From NCBI GenBank assembly GCA_028873595.1, contig JAPPOV010000018.1, positions 123,260 to 187,259 on the forward strand: a stretch of 64,000 nucleotides of DNA, in the 5' to 3' direction. Position numbers and translations under genes: made by a program. A model generated the notes under the pieces. It was not told where the DNA came from, did no database searches, and saw only the letters and a list, made by a program, of their open reading frames with translations. This document shows positions 24,052 through 33,733 of this stretch, one piece after another (position 1 is the first letter of the stretch; each line of letters begins with the position of its first letter). The DNA is from Gemmatimonadota bacterium. GTDB taxonomy: Bacteria > Gemmatimonadota > Gemmatimonadetes > Longimicrobiales > Gaopeijiaceae.

Positions 24052-27000
24052 ATGAGCGACACTACGGCGGCGGCTCCCAGCCGGCTCCGCGAGATCTCGC
24101 CGACGATCAACGAAGTCTGTGACTACCTGAAATCCAGTCCAGACGGCGCTTCGGCCCTCCTCCTCGACTTCGCCCGTCTGTTTCTCTCTCGTGCTCCCGA
24201 CGAGCTGCTGACGCATCGGAGCACGAAGGATCTCGCTTCGATGACCCGCGGGACCTTCCGCTTTCTGGAGAGTTCGCGTCCGTACCGGGTCGACGTCTCC
24301 GTGGCGAATGCCGACGAGGACGACGAAGAGTGGGATGCGCCCGTCACACTCATCCGCACCAACGTCAGCGAGCGGCCGTTCATTATCGATTCGATCCGTG
24401 AGTACCTGTCGCTTCAGGGGCTCGCCATCGAGCGCATGGTCTACCCCATGCTCGACGTGGACCGAGGCAGTGACGGCCATGTGGTCGCTGTGGACGGTCC
24501 CTCGGAGGGAGGGAGTACGGAGTCAGTCGTCCACTGTGAGGTAGAACGTGTCGGTGATGTCGATCGACTTCGAACACTCGAGTCGGATCTGAGATCGAGC
24601 CTCCAGGATGTCGTTCGGGCCACCGACGATTTCATACCGATGCTGGGTGCTGTCGACCAGGTTGTTGCAGCAGTTCGAGAGAATGGGTCGGATTTGCCCG
24701 ACCGAGCAGCAGAATTCGAGGAGATAGAGGACTTCCTGCTTTGGCTGAAGGACGGCGGGTTCGTCTTCCTCGGCTACCGCGGCTACGACCTGATTACAGA
24801 TGAGGACGGCGGGGAGCAGTCGATCGTCGTACGGCCCGGCTCCGGTCTTGGGTTGCTCCGCAACGAAGGTGACTCGCGCTTCGCCGTCCCTGTGCCGGTT
24901 TCGGACCTGTCGCACGGTATGCGCGAACTCGCTCTGAAGGGACCGGTTCTAATCGTCAACAAGACGAACGCCGAATCCACGGTGCACCGTCGGGTGCGGA
25001 TGGACTACGTGGGCGTCAAGAAGCTCGACGCGAGCGGTTCCGTCGTCGGTGAATATCGCTTCATCGGGCTGTTCACGTCGAAAGCATATTCAGAGCCTGC
25101 TGCGAACATCCCACTTCTGCGCGACAAGCTGAGCAGAATCCTCGATGCCGAGGGCGTTCCGGAGGGATCGCACGATTACAAGGAGATCATCACGATCTTC
25201 GACTCTCTTCCGAAGGAAGAGCTTTTTCTCTCCTCCTCCGAGGAGCTTCGAGACGACGTACGCGCCGTATTGACCGCCTACAGCGGTCGTAACGTGAAGG
25301 TCGCTCTTCGTCAGAACCCGCTTCAGCGGGGTGTGTCCGTGATGGTCATCCTTCCCCGCGATCGTTTTTCAGGCGGCGTGCGGAAGCAGATCGAGCGGGC
25401 CCTCGTCGAGCGGTACGAGTGCGAGGTCCTCAACTACCATCTGGCGCTTGGCGAGGGCGATCAGGCTCGACTGCACTTCTACCTGAGTGCCGGGGAGGAC
25501 ACGGTCGCCGCGATCGAGGCGAAGGACCTGGAGCACCTCGTTGCCGCGATCATCCGCACGTGGGCAGACCGAGTCCGTGAGGGACTGGAGAAGGTCGTCT
25601 CCACGGACGAGGCGCGTGAGCTGGCGCAACGGTACGACGAGGCGATGAGCCGCGAGTACCAGGCAGCGGCGGATCCGGACACTGCGGTCACGGACATCTG
25701 TGAACTCGAGCGGATGGCCCAGGAAGGGCTGACTGTATCGGTCGGGCTGACGAACCGCGAAGAAGATGCTTCGGTCGCCGGGGTCGCAGGGGCTACGGAG
25801 CTCAAACTCTTCCTGCGAGGTGAGCGGCTCGTTCTGTCCGACTTCATGCCGATCCTCGAGGATGCGGGTTTGCGCGTCATCGCGATGAAGCCGTACGAGG
25901 TAGGAACGAACGGAGCACCGGAAGCGACGATCTACGTCTTCGCCGTTCAGGATCGGGCTGGCAGGCTGATCGACGTCGAAGAGCGAGGTGATCTGCTTTC
26001 CGCCACGCTGCTGGCCGCCCGGGCCGGAGACGTCGTGACCGATCCGCTCAACGCGCTGGTCGTCAGCGCCGGACTTCATTGGCGGGAGGTGGACGCGCTT
26101 CGCGGTCTGGCGGGCTACGCGTTTCAGTCGGGCGCTGTGCCGAGCCGGAGTGCTCTGCCGAACGCCCTCGTCGAGTACCCTGGGATTGCGTGTGAACTCT
26201 TCGCGATGTTCCGCACGAAGTTCGATCCCGCGATGGATGTGTCCGTGGAGGAACGCCTTTCCGCAATCGAGGACATTCGCGGCGCGTTCCACGCATCTCT
26301 TCACAGTGTGTCTCTTCTTGCCGACGATCGAGCGCTGCGACGTCTGGAGGAGACGATCACCAAGACGGTCCGGACCAATTACTACCGTCGCGGTGGCACC
26401 ACGCCGACCCAGCGGTCGGGCGGGGTACCGTATATCTCGTACAAGGTGCTCGTTGGCGACCTCGAGAACTCTCGTCCGACGGAACTGCTGTTCGAGGTCT
26501 GGGTGCATTCCGCGCGCATGGAGGGGGTCCACCTCCGTGGAGCGACGGTCGCCCGCGGCGGCATTCGCTGGAGTGATCGCCCTGACGACTTTCGCACGGA
26601 GATCCTGGGCCTCGTCAACACACAGATGGTCAAGAATGCGGTCATCGTACCGGGAGGGTCGAAGGGCGGATTCGTAACGCGTGTGACCCCGATGGATCCG
26701 GAGGAGCGATGGGAGGAAGGTCGCCAGCAGTACCGGACTCTGATCCGTGGGTTACTCGACGTCACGGACAACCTGGGCGACGGGAGAAACGTCGCCCCCG
26801 AGAATGTGGTCGCGTACGACCCGGCTGACCCGTACCTGGTCGTCGCGGCGGACAAGGGGACCGCGACATTTTCCGATCTGGCGAATGCGGTTTCGGGGGA
26901 ATACGGATTCTGGCTGGACGATGCGTTCGCCTCCGGTGGGTCGAACGGCTACGACCACAAGGCGGTTGGAATCACAGCCCGCGGCGGTTGGGAGTGCGTG

Positions 27001-28983
27001 AAGCGTCACTTCCGGGAGAAAGGCAAGGACATCCAATCTGAGCTGTTCACCGTCGTCGGCATTGGGGACATGAGCGGGGACGTCTTTGGAAACGGGATGC
27101 TGCTCTCCGAACAGATCAGGCTGATCGCCGCTTTCGACCATCGGCATATCTTCATCGACCCGGACCCCGATCCGGAGTCGACGTATGCCGAGCGGAAGCG
27201 GATGTTCGAACTCGGTCGTTCGAGCTGGGACGATTACGACCAGAGCTTGCTGAGCGAAGGCGGTGTGATCATCCCGCGGGGCGCCAAGGAAGTCGAACTC
27301 AGCCCCCAGGCACTGCAGGCCCTCGGGGTTCACGACGGTGACGAGCAGCCCACCGACGGTGAGGCACTCGTTCGGGCCGTCCTCAGGGCGCCGGTCGAGT
27401 TGCTCTGGAACGGAGGGATCGGGACGTACGTGAAGTCGGCGTCCGAGTCACACGCCGACGCGGGAGATCCCTCGAACGACGCCGTTCGGCTCGATGCAGG
27501 CGAACTGCGCTGCGACGTGATCGGAGAGGGTGGTAATCTCGGACTTACCCAACGTGCTCGGATCGAATACGCCCGCCTCGGTGGTCGAATCAATACGGAT
27601 GCGCTCGACAACTCGGGTGGCGTCGACATGTCCGATCACGAAGTGAACCTGAAGATCCTGCTCACGCCTGCGGTCGCGTCGGGGGCGCTGAAGCAGGACA
27701 AGCGAAACGAACTGCTCGAGGAACTCACCGAAGCGGTGGCGGAGCTGGTGCTCGACAACAACCGCTCGCAGAGCCTGGCGGTTTCGCTCGACGAGCGGCG
27801 TTCCAAAGAGTCGCTCGACGAGTTCCGTGATCTCATGCTCTCCCTTGAGAAGGCTGGAGAGCTCGATCGGGCGACTGAGAATCTTCCGTCGACCGACGTG
27901 TTGATCGAGCGCCGAGAGCGGGGGCAGGGCATGGCACGTCCGGAGCTCTGTGTTCTCCTCGCCTATGCGAAGCTGTCGCTCAAGACACGGCTTCTCTCGA
28001 GCGGCCTGCCCGACGATCCGGTGACGGAGAGTTATCTCCTGGGCTACTTCCCGTCGCAGGCGATCAGTGCAGCCGGCCAGGAGAACCTGGAAGAACACCG
28101 TCTGCGCCGGGAGATCATCACGGCCGAGATCACCAACGACCTGGTCGACCTGATGGGTTCGGCGTTCGTGTTCCGGATGATGCGTGATACAGGTCGGTCT
28201 CCCGATGATGTCGTGCGGGCGTGGCTGGTGGCCTCTCGCCTGGCGGACCATCGCGTGCTCATGCGGCAGATGGCTCAGCAGGCGAAAGCTGTGAACGCGC
28301 GTGTCTCCTACCGCTGGCTTCTGGGGCTGGCACGGGTCCTGGAGAGAACGACCCGCTGGGTATTGCAGAACGTGGAGCCGGAAGAGTCATCCGCGGCGAT
28401 CGTGGAGGAGAATCTTCCGGGCCTCTCATCCCTTCGGGAGGCGTTCGGTGACGTCGTTCGAGGGGAGGAGCGCACACTCTTCCAGGCCCGTGTGCGGGAG
28501 ATTCAGGAACTGGGCGCGGACGAGGCGTTCTCGCGTCGCCTCATCACTCTGCGCTTCCTCGATCAGCTTCTCGAGATTCTGGGCATCGGTCGCGAGGTCG
28601 ACACGCCCCCGATTCCGACTGCGCATGCGTTTTATCAGGCATCGGAGTCATTCGAGATCCCGTGGCTCCGGCGGCGAAGCTTCGCGTCGGCGGGAGATGA
28701 CCAGTGGGAGGTGCGTGCTGCCCAGGTGCTGTCCGACGACCTTTCACGGGCCCATCGGCGGATTACCACGGGGCTGCTGGTGCGTCGCGGTGGTGCGGAG
28801 GACGAAAGCACGGATTACCTGTCGCTCATCAAGGACTCGGATCTTTCTCGTTTTCGAGACATCGTGGAAGAACTGAGAGCCGAAGAAAGCGTCGGGCTTG
28901 CGGCGGCTTCAGTTGCCGCTCGTGAACTGAGTGCCCTCGCGGATCGCGTCGCCCGGAATCCACGTCAGGAGGACCGGCGATAG
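24052..28983 (+). CDS. NAD-specific glutamate dehydrogenase, large (180-kDa) type
   Basis: The 1643-residue protein matches the L-180 class of NAD-glutamate dehydrogenases in length and landmarks. About 700 residues of N-terminal ACT-like regions precede the catalytic core, with GGIRWSDRPDDFRTE at about 834-848, VKNAVIVPGGSKGGF at about 858-872 and GIGDMSGDVFGNGM at about 1003. Helical regulatory segments occupy the C-terminal 450 residues. It deaminates glutamate to 2-oxoglutarate and ammonia, mainly catabolically. I used the ATG at 24052 (MSDTTAAAPSR); an ATG at 24010 would add 14 residues. Confidence 0.95.
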   Translation: MSDTTAAAPSRLREISPTINEVCDYLKSSPDGASALLLDFARLFLSRAPDELLTHRSTKDLASMTRGTFRFLESSRPYRVDVSVANADEDDEEWDAPVTLIRTNVSERPFIIDSIREYLSLQGLAIERMVYPMLDVDRGSDGHVVAVDGPSEGGSTESVVHCEVERVGDVDRLRTLESDLRSSLQDVVRATDDFIPMLGAVDQVVAAVRENGSDLPDRAAEFEEIEDFLLWLKDGGFVFLGYRGYDLITDEDGGEQSIVVRPGSGLGLLRNEGDSRFAVPVPVSDLSHGMRELALKGPVLIVNKTNAESTVHRRVRMDYVGVKKLDASGSVVGEYRFIGLFTSKAYSEPAANIPLLRDKLSRILDAEGVPEGSHDYKEIITIFDSLPKEELFLSSSEELRDDVRAVLTAYSGRNVKVALRQNPLQRGVSVMVILPRDRFSGGVRKQIERALVERYECEVLNYHLALGEGDQARLHFYLSAGEDTVAAIEAKDLEHLVAAIIRTWADRVREGLEKVVSTDEARELAQRYDEAMSREYQAAADPDTAVTDICELERMAQEGLTVSVGLTNREEDASVAGVAGATELKLFLRGERLVLSDFMPILEDAGLRVIAMKPYEVGTNGAPEATIYVFAVQDRAGRLIDVEERGDLLSATLLAARAGDVVTDPLNALVVSAGLHWREVDALRGLAGYAFQSGAVPSRSALPNALVEYPGIACELFAMFRTKFDPAMDVSVEERLSAIEDIRGAFHASLHSVSLLADDRALRRLEETITKTVRTNYYRRGGTTPTQRSGGVPYISYKVLVGDLENSRPTELLFEVWVHSARMEGVHLRGATVARGGIRWSDRPDDFRTEILGLVNTQMVKNAVIVPGGSKGGFVTRVTPMDPEERWEEGRQQYRTLIRGLLDVTDNLGDGRNVAPENVVAYDPADPYLVVAADKGTATFSDLANAVSGEYGFWLDDAFASGGSNGYDHKAVGITARGGWECVKRHFREKGKDIQSELFTVVGIGDMSGDVFGNGMLLSEQIRLIAAFDHRHIFIDPDPDPESTYAERKRMFELGRSSWDDYDQSLLSEGGVIIPRGAKEVELSPQALQALGVHDGDEQPTDGEALVRAVLRAPVELLWNGGIGTYVKSASESHADAGDPSNDAVRLDAGELRCDVIGEGGNLGLTQRARIEYARLGGRINTDALDNSGGVDMSDHEVNLKILLTPAVASGALKQDKRNELLEELTEAVAELVLDNNRSQSLAVSLDERRSKESLDEFRDLMLSLEKAGELDRATENLPSTDVLIERRERGQGMARPELCVLLAYAKLSLKTRLLSSGLPDDPVTESYLLGYFPSQAISAAGQENLEEHRLRREIITAEITNDLVDLMGSAFVFRMMRDTGRSPDDVVRAWLVASRLADHRVLMRQMAQQAKAVNARVSYRWLLGLARVLERTTRWVLQNVEPEESSAAIVEENLPGLSSLREAFGDVVRGEERTLFQARVREIQELGADEAFSRRLITLRFLDQLLEILGIGREVDTPPIPTAHAFYQASESFEIPWLRRRSFASAGDDQWEVRAAQVLSDDLSRAHRRITTGLLVRRGGAEDESTDYLSLIKDSDLSRFRDIVEELRAEESVGLAAASVAARELSALADRVARNPRQEDRR

Positions 28984-29025
28984 CAGGACGCCTGGAAGAG
29001 TTCAGGTTCATTGAACGTACTGGTG

Positions 29026-29052
29026 TGTCGGCGATCCTGTATGTCGCCGACA
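29026..29052. terminator. Perfect inverted repeat between convergent genes
   Basis: TGTCGGCGA (29026-29034) and TCGCCGACA (29044-29052) form a 9-bp GC-rich stem with a 9-base loop, just after the glutamate dehydrogenase stop and before the stop of the convergent membrane-protein gene. No strong T-tract follows on either strand, so terminator function is likely from position but not proven. Confidence 0.5.
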
Positions 29053-29153
29053 AGTTCCGGCCGACAGGAAACTCATGTCGAGCGCGATCCACGAGGTGTT
29101 CCAGCCGCGACCGGATTCCTGAGCAGGGTTGGTCGTCCGTCCCCTGCCTCCGA

Positions 29154-29915
29154 TCAGGCGTTTCTTTGCTCCGACGATCCACCCGAGGTGTCGAGCATCA
29201 TGATTTTTTGCCACATCTTGCTCGCGAGAGCGGTCGTGAGCGTCTCGACCTCGTCGACCGCCTGGAGCACGACAGAGTCGCTGAAGCGCGCCGCATAAAG
29301 CGCGGCGAGTTTGGAGGTGAGCGAGAGCATCTCCGTACAGTAGTCCAGGTATCGACCAAGCTCGTCGCGCGTGAGCGTGCGTTCGGGAGACGAGTCCGTA
29401 CTCCTGACTGCGTCGATCAACTGATCCGGATCCTTGGTCAGCTGATGCATGTCCACGATGTGCGCCACGGCGCGGAGCTCTCGAAGGAAGCCGAGTGCCC
29501 GTCGCCGTTTGCGCCGATCCTCCGCCGTCACGAGGAAGACGACCGCGAAGCCGGCGAAGACGAGGTCCTGGATCCCCGATTCGACGAGTTGGACAGCATC
29601 CACCGCGCTGACCTCTCCGCCAGGCAGGGCCATCGCGAGGCCGTAGATGGCAGCCCCCAGCCCGAAGAGCACCACACAAGCGACGAATCCGGTGGCGATC
29701 CTGAGCGTCCAGATCGGACGCTCGATCTCATCGAGATTGTCCTTGGTCTCCGTCGCAATGAGATGGAGTTGCTGTCCGAGGTTCGACAGACCAGACCCGG
29801 GAAAACGCTCGTCGATGCGACGTGCGAGCCGCTCGATCGTTTCAATGATCCGGTCCGGCTCGAGATGGAGGGCCGGGAGTCCCCGACCTTCTCTTGCGGG
29901 AGCGTTCGATGACAT
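29154..29915 (-). CDS. Hypothetical membrane protein with two transmembrane segments
   Basis: This 253-residue protein has a soluble helical N-terminus, two hydrophobic helices (about residues 75-105 and 112-140), then a basic stretch RRKRRRALGFLREL and a long helical C-terminal part. I do not recognise a family. Start chosen at the ATG at 29915 (MSSNAPAREG), with another ATG 5 codons upstream. It is transcribed away from the GltD-like/Kor operon. Confidence 0.6.
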   Translation of the reverse strand: MSSNAPAREGRGLPALHLEPDRIIETIERLARRIDERFPGSGLSNLGQQLHLIATETKDNLDEIERPIWTLRIATGFVACVVLFGLGAAIYGLAMALPGGEVSAVDAVQLVESGIQDLVFAGFAVVFLVTAEDRRKRRRALGFLRELRAVAHIVDMHQLTKDPDQLIDAVRSTDSSPERTLTRDELGRYLDYCTEMLSLTSKLAALYAARFSDSVVLQAVDEVETLTTALASKMWQKIMMLDTSGGSSEQRNA

Positions 29916-30077
29916 GGCGAATGATCCCATCAGCGGGCGTGCTGATCAACACTGCCATGCCACGGTGAGATGTGCCGCGCATGGCGCGAACGCCAACGCA
30001 AGCGCCGTTTCACCCGGTGGGTTGCGCGTTTCCTGAGGTCGCGCGCATTCTAGCGCCGCCTTACAGGGAGTGCGTTG

Positions 30078-31880
30078 ATGCAGCCGACCAACACCAGGGA
30101 CCCACAGTACTACCACAAAGTGGTTGATTGTCAGTGGGCCTGCCCGGCACACACCAATGTGCCGGAGTACATCCGTTTGATTGCGGCCGGGCGGTTCACC
30201 GAGTCCTATCTGCTGAATCGCAAGTCCAACGTTTTCCCCGGCATTCTGGGTCGTACGTGCGATCGCCCGTGCGAACCGGCGTGCCGCCGGACTCGTGTCG
30301 AGGACGAGCCCGTAGCGATTTGCCGCCTCAAGCGTGTCGCCGCGGATCTCCGAGACGACGTTTCGGACTTCCTGCCTGCGGCCCCGACGGAAAAGAATGG
30401 AAAGAAGGTGGCGTTGATCGGTGCCGGCCCAGCCTCACTTACGGTCGCCAACGACCTTATGCCATTGGGCTACGAGATCACGATCTTCGAGGCTCTCCCG
30501 AAGGCGGGTGGTCTCATGCGCACGAACATTCCGTCGTTCAGGCTGCCTGTTCGCGTTCTCGAGGAGGAAATCGACTACATCCTGGACATGGGAGTCGACA
30601 TCCGGTTCGACCATCGGATCGACTCCATGAAGAAGCTGCTCGACGGAGGCGAATATGACGCGGTCTTCGTGGGGACAGGGGCGCCCAAGGGTAAGGAGCT
30701 GAATATCCCGGGCCGCCAGGAGGCCGACGCCAACATTCACATCGGCATCGAGTGGCTCGAGGCCATTCACTTCGGACACGTGGACGCGGTGGGTGAGCGT
30801 GTTCTGGTGATCGGTGTCGGCAACACGGCGATGGATTGTTGCCGGAGTGCGAAGCGGCTCGGCGGGAAGCAGATCAAGGTGATGGCACGTAAGTCACGAC
30901 CCTACTTCAAAGCGTCGCCCTGGGAGCTTGAGGACGCAGAGGACGAGCAGGTCGAGATCCTCGTGAACCACTCACCTGCGAGCTTCGTCGTCGAGGATGG
31001 GCGACTGACGGGGATGATGTTCGACCTCGTCGAGTGGAAGGAGAACGAAAAGGGTCGTCTCGTCAGTACGAAGCTCGATGAGGTCTTCATTCCGGCGGAC
31101 GACGTGGTGCTTGCGATCGGTCAGGACAACGCGTTTCCATGGATCGAGCGCGATATCGGGATCGAATTCGGAGAGTGGGACATGCCGGTGGTCGATCGGG
31201 CCACGTTCATGACAACCCGTGAGGGAGTCTTCGTGGGTGGCGATGCTGCCTGGGGACCGGAGAACATCATATGGGCCGTCGAGCATGGACATCAGGCCGC
31301 CATTTCGATCCATAACTATTGCGAAGGCAAGTCGGTCACCGAGCGACCTCCGTACGGAATGAATCTCGTCTCGACCAAGATGGGGATTCACGAGTGGCGC
31401 TACTCGAACGATTACGACGCGAATCTACGCACGGAGATGCGCTACGAGGATCTGGAGAAGCGTCTCGCCGACATGATGGTCGAAGCTGAGCTCGGGTTCG
31501 ACCTCGGCCAGGCTTCACGCGAGGTGGAGCGCTGCCTCAACTGCGATATCCAGACCGACTTCTCTGCGAAGTTGTGCATCGAATGTGATGCGTGTGTCGA
31601 CATCTGTCCGGTTCTGTGTCTCACCATCACGCATGACGGTGAGGAGGACGATCTCAGGAATCGCCTGACTGCTCCGGCCGAAAACCGGGACCAGGCGCTG
31701 TTTGCATCGGAATCGTTACCTCAGACGGGACGCATCATGGTCAAGGACGAGGACCTGTGTGTCCACTGCGGCCTGTGCGCCGAGCGCTGCCCTACGGCGG
31801 CGTGGGATATGATGCAGTTTGACCTTCTGAACCCCCACGCAGGGACTGAATCGTGGCCGACCACGGCGATCACGGTGTAA
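30078..31880 (+). CDS. GltD-like FAD/NAD(P) oxidoreductase with C-terminal ferredoxin motifs
   Basis: The 600-residue protein has the GltD N-terminal Fe-S region (Cys18, Cys22, Cys61, Cys65, Cys69; GRTCDRPCEPACR), an FAD-binding site VALIGAGPAS at about 111-120, and a second NAD(P)-binding site VIGVGNTAMDCC. The C-terminal 100 residues carry CLNCD, CIECDACVDICPV and CVHCGLCAERCPT, the pattern of [4Fe-4S] ferredoxin clusters. AGGGAG stands 7 bases before the ATG. It directly precedes korA, whose start overlaps this gene by 28 bases, so it is the likely electron-transfer partner (NAD(P)H-ferredoxin side) of the 2-oxoacid oxidoreductase. Confidence 0.9.
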   Translation: MQPTNTRDPQYYHKVVDCQWACPAHTNVPEYIRLIAAGRFTESYLLNRKSNVFPGILGRTCDRPCEPACRRTRVEDEPVAICRLKRVAADLRDDVSDFLPAAPTEKNGKKVALIGAGPASLTVANDLMPLGYEITIFEALPKAGGLMRTNIPSFRLPVRVLEEEIDYILDMGVDIRFDHRIDSMKKLLDGGEYDAVFVGTGAPKGKELNIPGRQEADANIHIGIEWLEAIHFGHVDAVGERVLVIGVGNTAMDCCRSAKRLGGKQIKVMARKSRPYFKASPWELEDAEDEQVEILVNHSPASFVVEDGRLTGMMFDLVEWKENEKGRLVSTKLDEVFIPADDVVLAIGQDNAFPWIERDIGIEFGEWDMPVVDRATFMTTREGVFVGGDAAWGPENIIWAVEHGHQAAISIHNYCEGKSVTERPPYGMNLVSTKMGIHEWRYSNDYDANLRTEMRYEDLEKRLADMMVEAELGFDLGQASREVERCLNCDIQTDFSAKLCIECDACVDICPVLCLTITHDGEEDDLRNRLTAPAENRDQALFASESLPQTGRIMVKDEDLCVHCGLCAERCPTAAWDMMQFDLLNPHAGTESWPTTAITV

Positions 31881-33733
31881 ACGACTTCGCGTTCAAGGTC
31901 GCCACGGTCAACGGGACCGGATCGGCAAGCGCGAACGGTCTGCTCTTGCAGGCGCTCTTTCGTATGGGGATTCCCGTGACAGGGAAGAACGTCTTCCCGT
32001 CGAATATCCAGGGCCTCCCGACGTGGTACGAGATCCGGGTCAATAAGGATGGGTACACTGCACGCAGCCCCGACTTTCACCTGATCGTCGCGATGAATCC
32101 GCAGAGCTATGCGCGGGATATCGAGGAGGTGGTGTCCGGTGGGTGGGTCCTGTACGACAACACGCGGGAACTCGACGACAAATTCCGGCGGGATGACGTC
32201 AATTTCATCGGCATTCCGTTGGCCGAGATGTGCGTGAGCGAGTTCGATGGATCGCGGACCCGTATCCTGATGAAGAACATCACGTATGTCGGCGCGCTGG
32301 TTGCTCTGTTGGACATCGACATGGATGTCGTGAAGGGCATGCTCCAGCAGAAATTCTCGAAGAAGCAGCACCTCATGGATGCCAATTTCAAGGCGATCGA
32401 CATGGGGTACGCCTATGCCAGGGAGCATTACGACTGCCCTCTGCCGATCCGCCTCGAGACCATGGATGCGACGGCGGACCACGTCATGATCAACGGAAAC
32501 ACAGCTGCGGCGCTCGGATGCGTCTATGCGGGCGCGACGGTTGGAGCGTGGTATCCGATCACGCCATCGACGTCGGTCATGGACGGCTTCAGCCAGTACT
32601 GCAAGCGATTGCGCGTGGATCCGGAGACCGGGAAGAACAACTACTGCATCATCCAGGCAGAAGACGAACTCGCTGCAGCGGGGATGGTGATCGGGGCGTC
32701 GTGGATGGGCGCTCGCGCGTTTACACCGACCAGCGGCCCGGGCATCTCGCTCATGAGCGAGTTCATCGGGCTCGCGTATTATGCCGAAATCCCGAGCGTC
32801 TTCTTCAACGTGCAGCGCACGGGACCGTCGACGGGTATGCCGACGCGCACGCAGCAGGGCGACCTGATGATGTGTACGTACGCGTCGCACGGAGACACGA
32901 AACACATCGCACTGTTCCCTGCCAACCCGAAGGAGTGCTTCGAGTTCGCAGTTGCTGCGTTCGATCTCGCAGAGCGCTTCCAGACGCCGACGTTCCTCGT
33001 GTCGGATCTCGACATCGGGATGAACGACTGGATGATCCCACGGCTGGAGTGGGATGACGATTATGTGCCGGATCGGGGCAAGGTGCTTTCAGCCGAAGAG
33101 TTGGAAGAAGCCGAGTCCTTCTACCGCTATCTGGATGTGGACGGCGACCACATCGCGTACCGCACCCTCCCCGGTGTCCACCCGAAAGGTGCGTACTTCA
33201 CACGGGGTTCGGGGCACGACAAGTATGGTCGCTACACGGAAGGGTCCGCGGAGTACATGGAGGTCGTCGATCGCCTGCTCGCCAAGGTGAATTCCGCCGG
33301 TGACCGGGTACCTGAGCCGGAACTCCATCAAGGCGCCGAGCCTACCGAGCTGGGGATGATCTCCATTGGAGGTTGTCACTGGGCGGTGCTCGAAGCCCGC
33401 GACGACCTCGCGGAGCAGGGGCTCGCCGTCGACTACATGAGGATTCGTGGCTTTCCCTTCAATGAGACAGTCGAGCGATTCCTCGAGCAGCACGATCGAG
33501 TGGTCGTCATTGAGCAGAACCGCGACGAACAGCTTCGAAAGCTGATCACGATCGAGACGCAGTGCCCCAAAGAGAAGCTCGGTTCGATCACCTACTACGG
33601 TGGGCAGCCCCTCAGCAAAGGCCACGTGCTCGACGGTCTCGCCCCGTGGATTCCTGAGCTTGCTGGGGGGGGAGCGACGCCCGGGTTCGCAGACGCGGCG
33701 TCCGACACTGCCGTAGTAGAGGTGGCCCCATGA
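31853..33733 (+). CDS. korA: 2-oxoacid:acceptor oxidoreductase, fused gamma-alpha subunit (KorA type)
   Basis: The 626-residue protein begins with a gamma domain (about residues 1-185: NGTGSASANGLLLQALFRMG), then an alpha domain from about 200 (INGNTAAALGCVYAG, YPITPSTSVMD, PGISLMSEF). This fused arrangement is typical of 2-oxoglutarate:ferredoxin oxidoreductases (KorA). With KorB it converts a 2-oxoacid and CoA to acyl-CoA, reducing a low-potential acceptor. The GTG start has AGGGA 7 bases upstream, inside the end of the preceding gene. It overlaps korB by 4 bases. 2-oxoglutarate specificity is inferred from the architecture. Confidence 0.92.
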   Translation: MADHGDHGVNDFAFKVATVNGTGSASANGLLLQALFRMGIPVTGKNVFPSNIQGLPTWYEIRVNKDGYTARSPDFHLIVAMNPQSYARDIEEVVSGGWVLYDNTRELDDKFRRDDVNFIGIPLAEMCVSEFDGSRTRILMKNITYVGALVALLDIDMDVVKGMLQQKFSKKQHLMDANFKAIDMGYAYAREHYDCPLPIRLETMDATADHVMINGNTAAALGCVYAGATVGAWYPITPSTSVMDGFSQYCKRLRVDPETGKNNYCIIQAEDELAAAGMVIGASWMGARAFTPTSGPGISLMSEFIGLAYYAEIPSVFFNVQRTGPSTGMPTRTQQGDLMMCTYASHGDTKHIALFPANPKECFEFAVAAFDLAERFQTPTFLVSDLDIGMNDWMIPRLEWDDDYVPDRGKVLSAEELEEAESFYRYLDVDGDHIAYRTLPGVHPKGAYFTRGSGHDKYGRYTEGSAEYMEVVDRLLAKVNSAGDRVPEPELHQGAEPTELGMISIGGCHWAVLEARDDLAEQGLAVDYMRIRGFPFNETVERFLEQHDRVVVIEQNRDEQLRKLITIETQCPKEKLGSITYYGGQPLSKGHVLDGLAPWIPELAGGGATPGFADAASDTAVVEVAP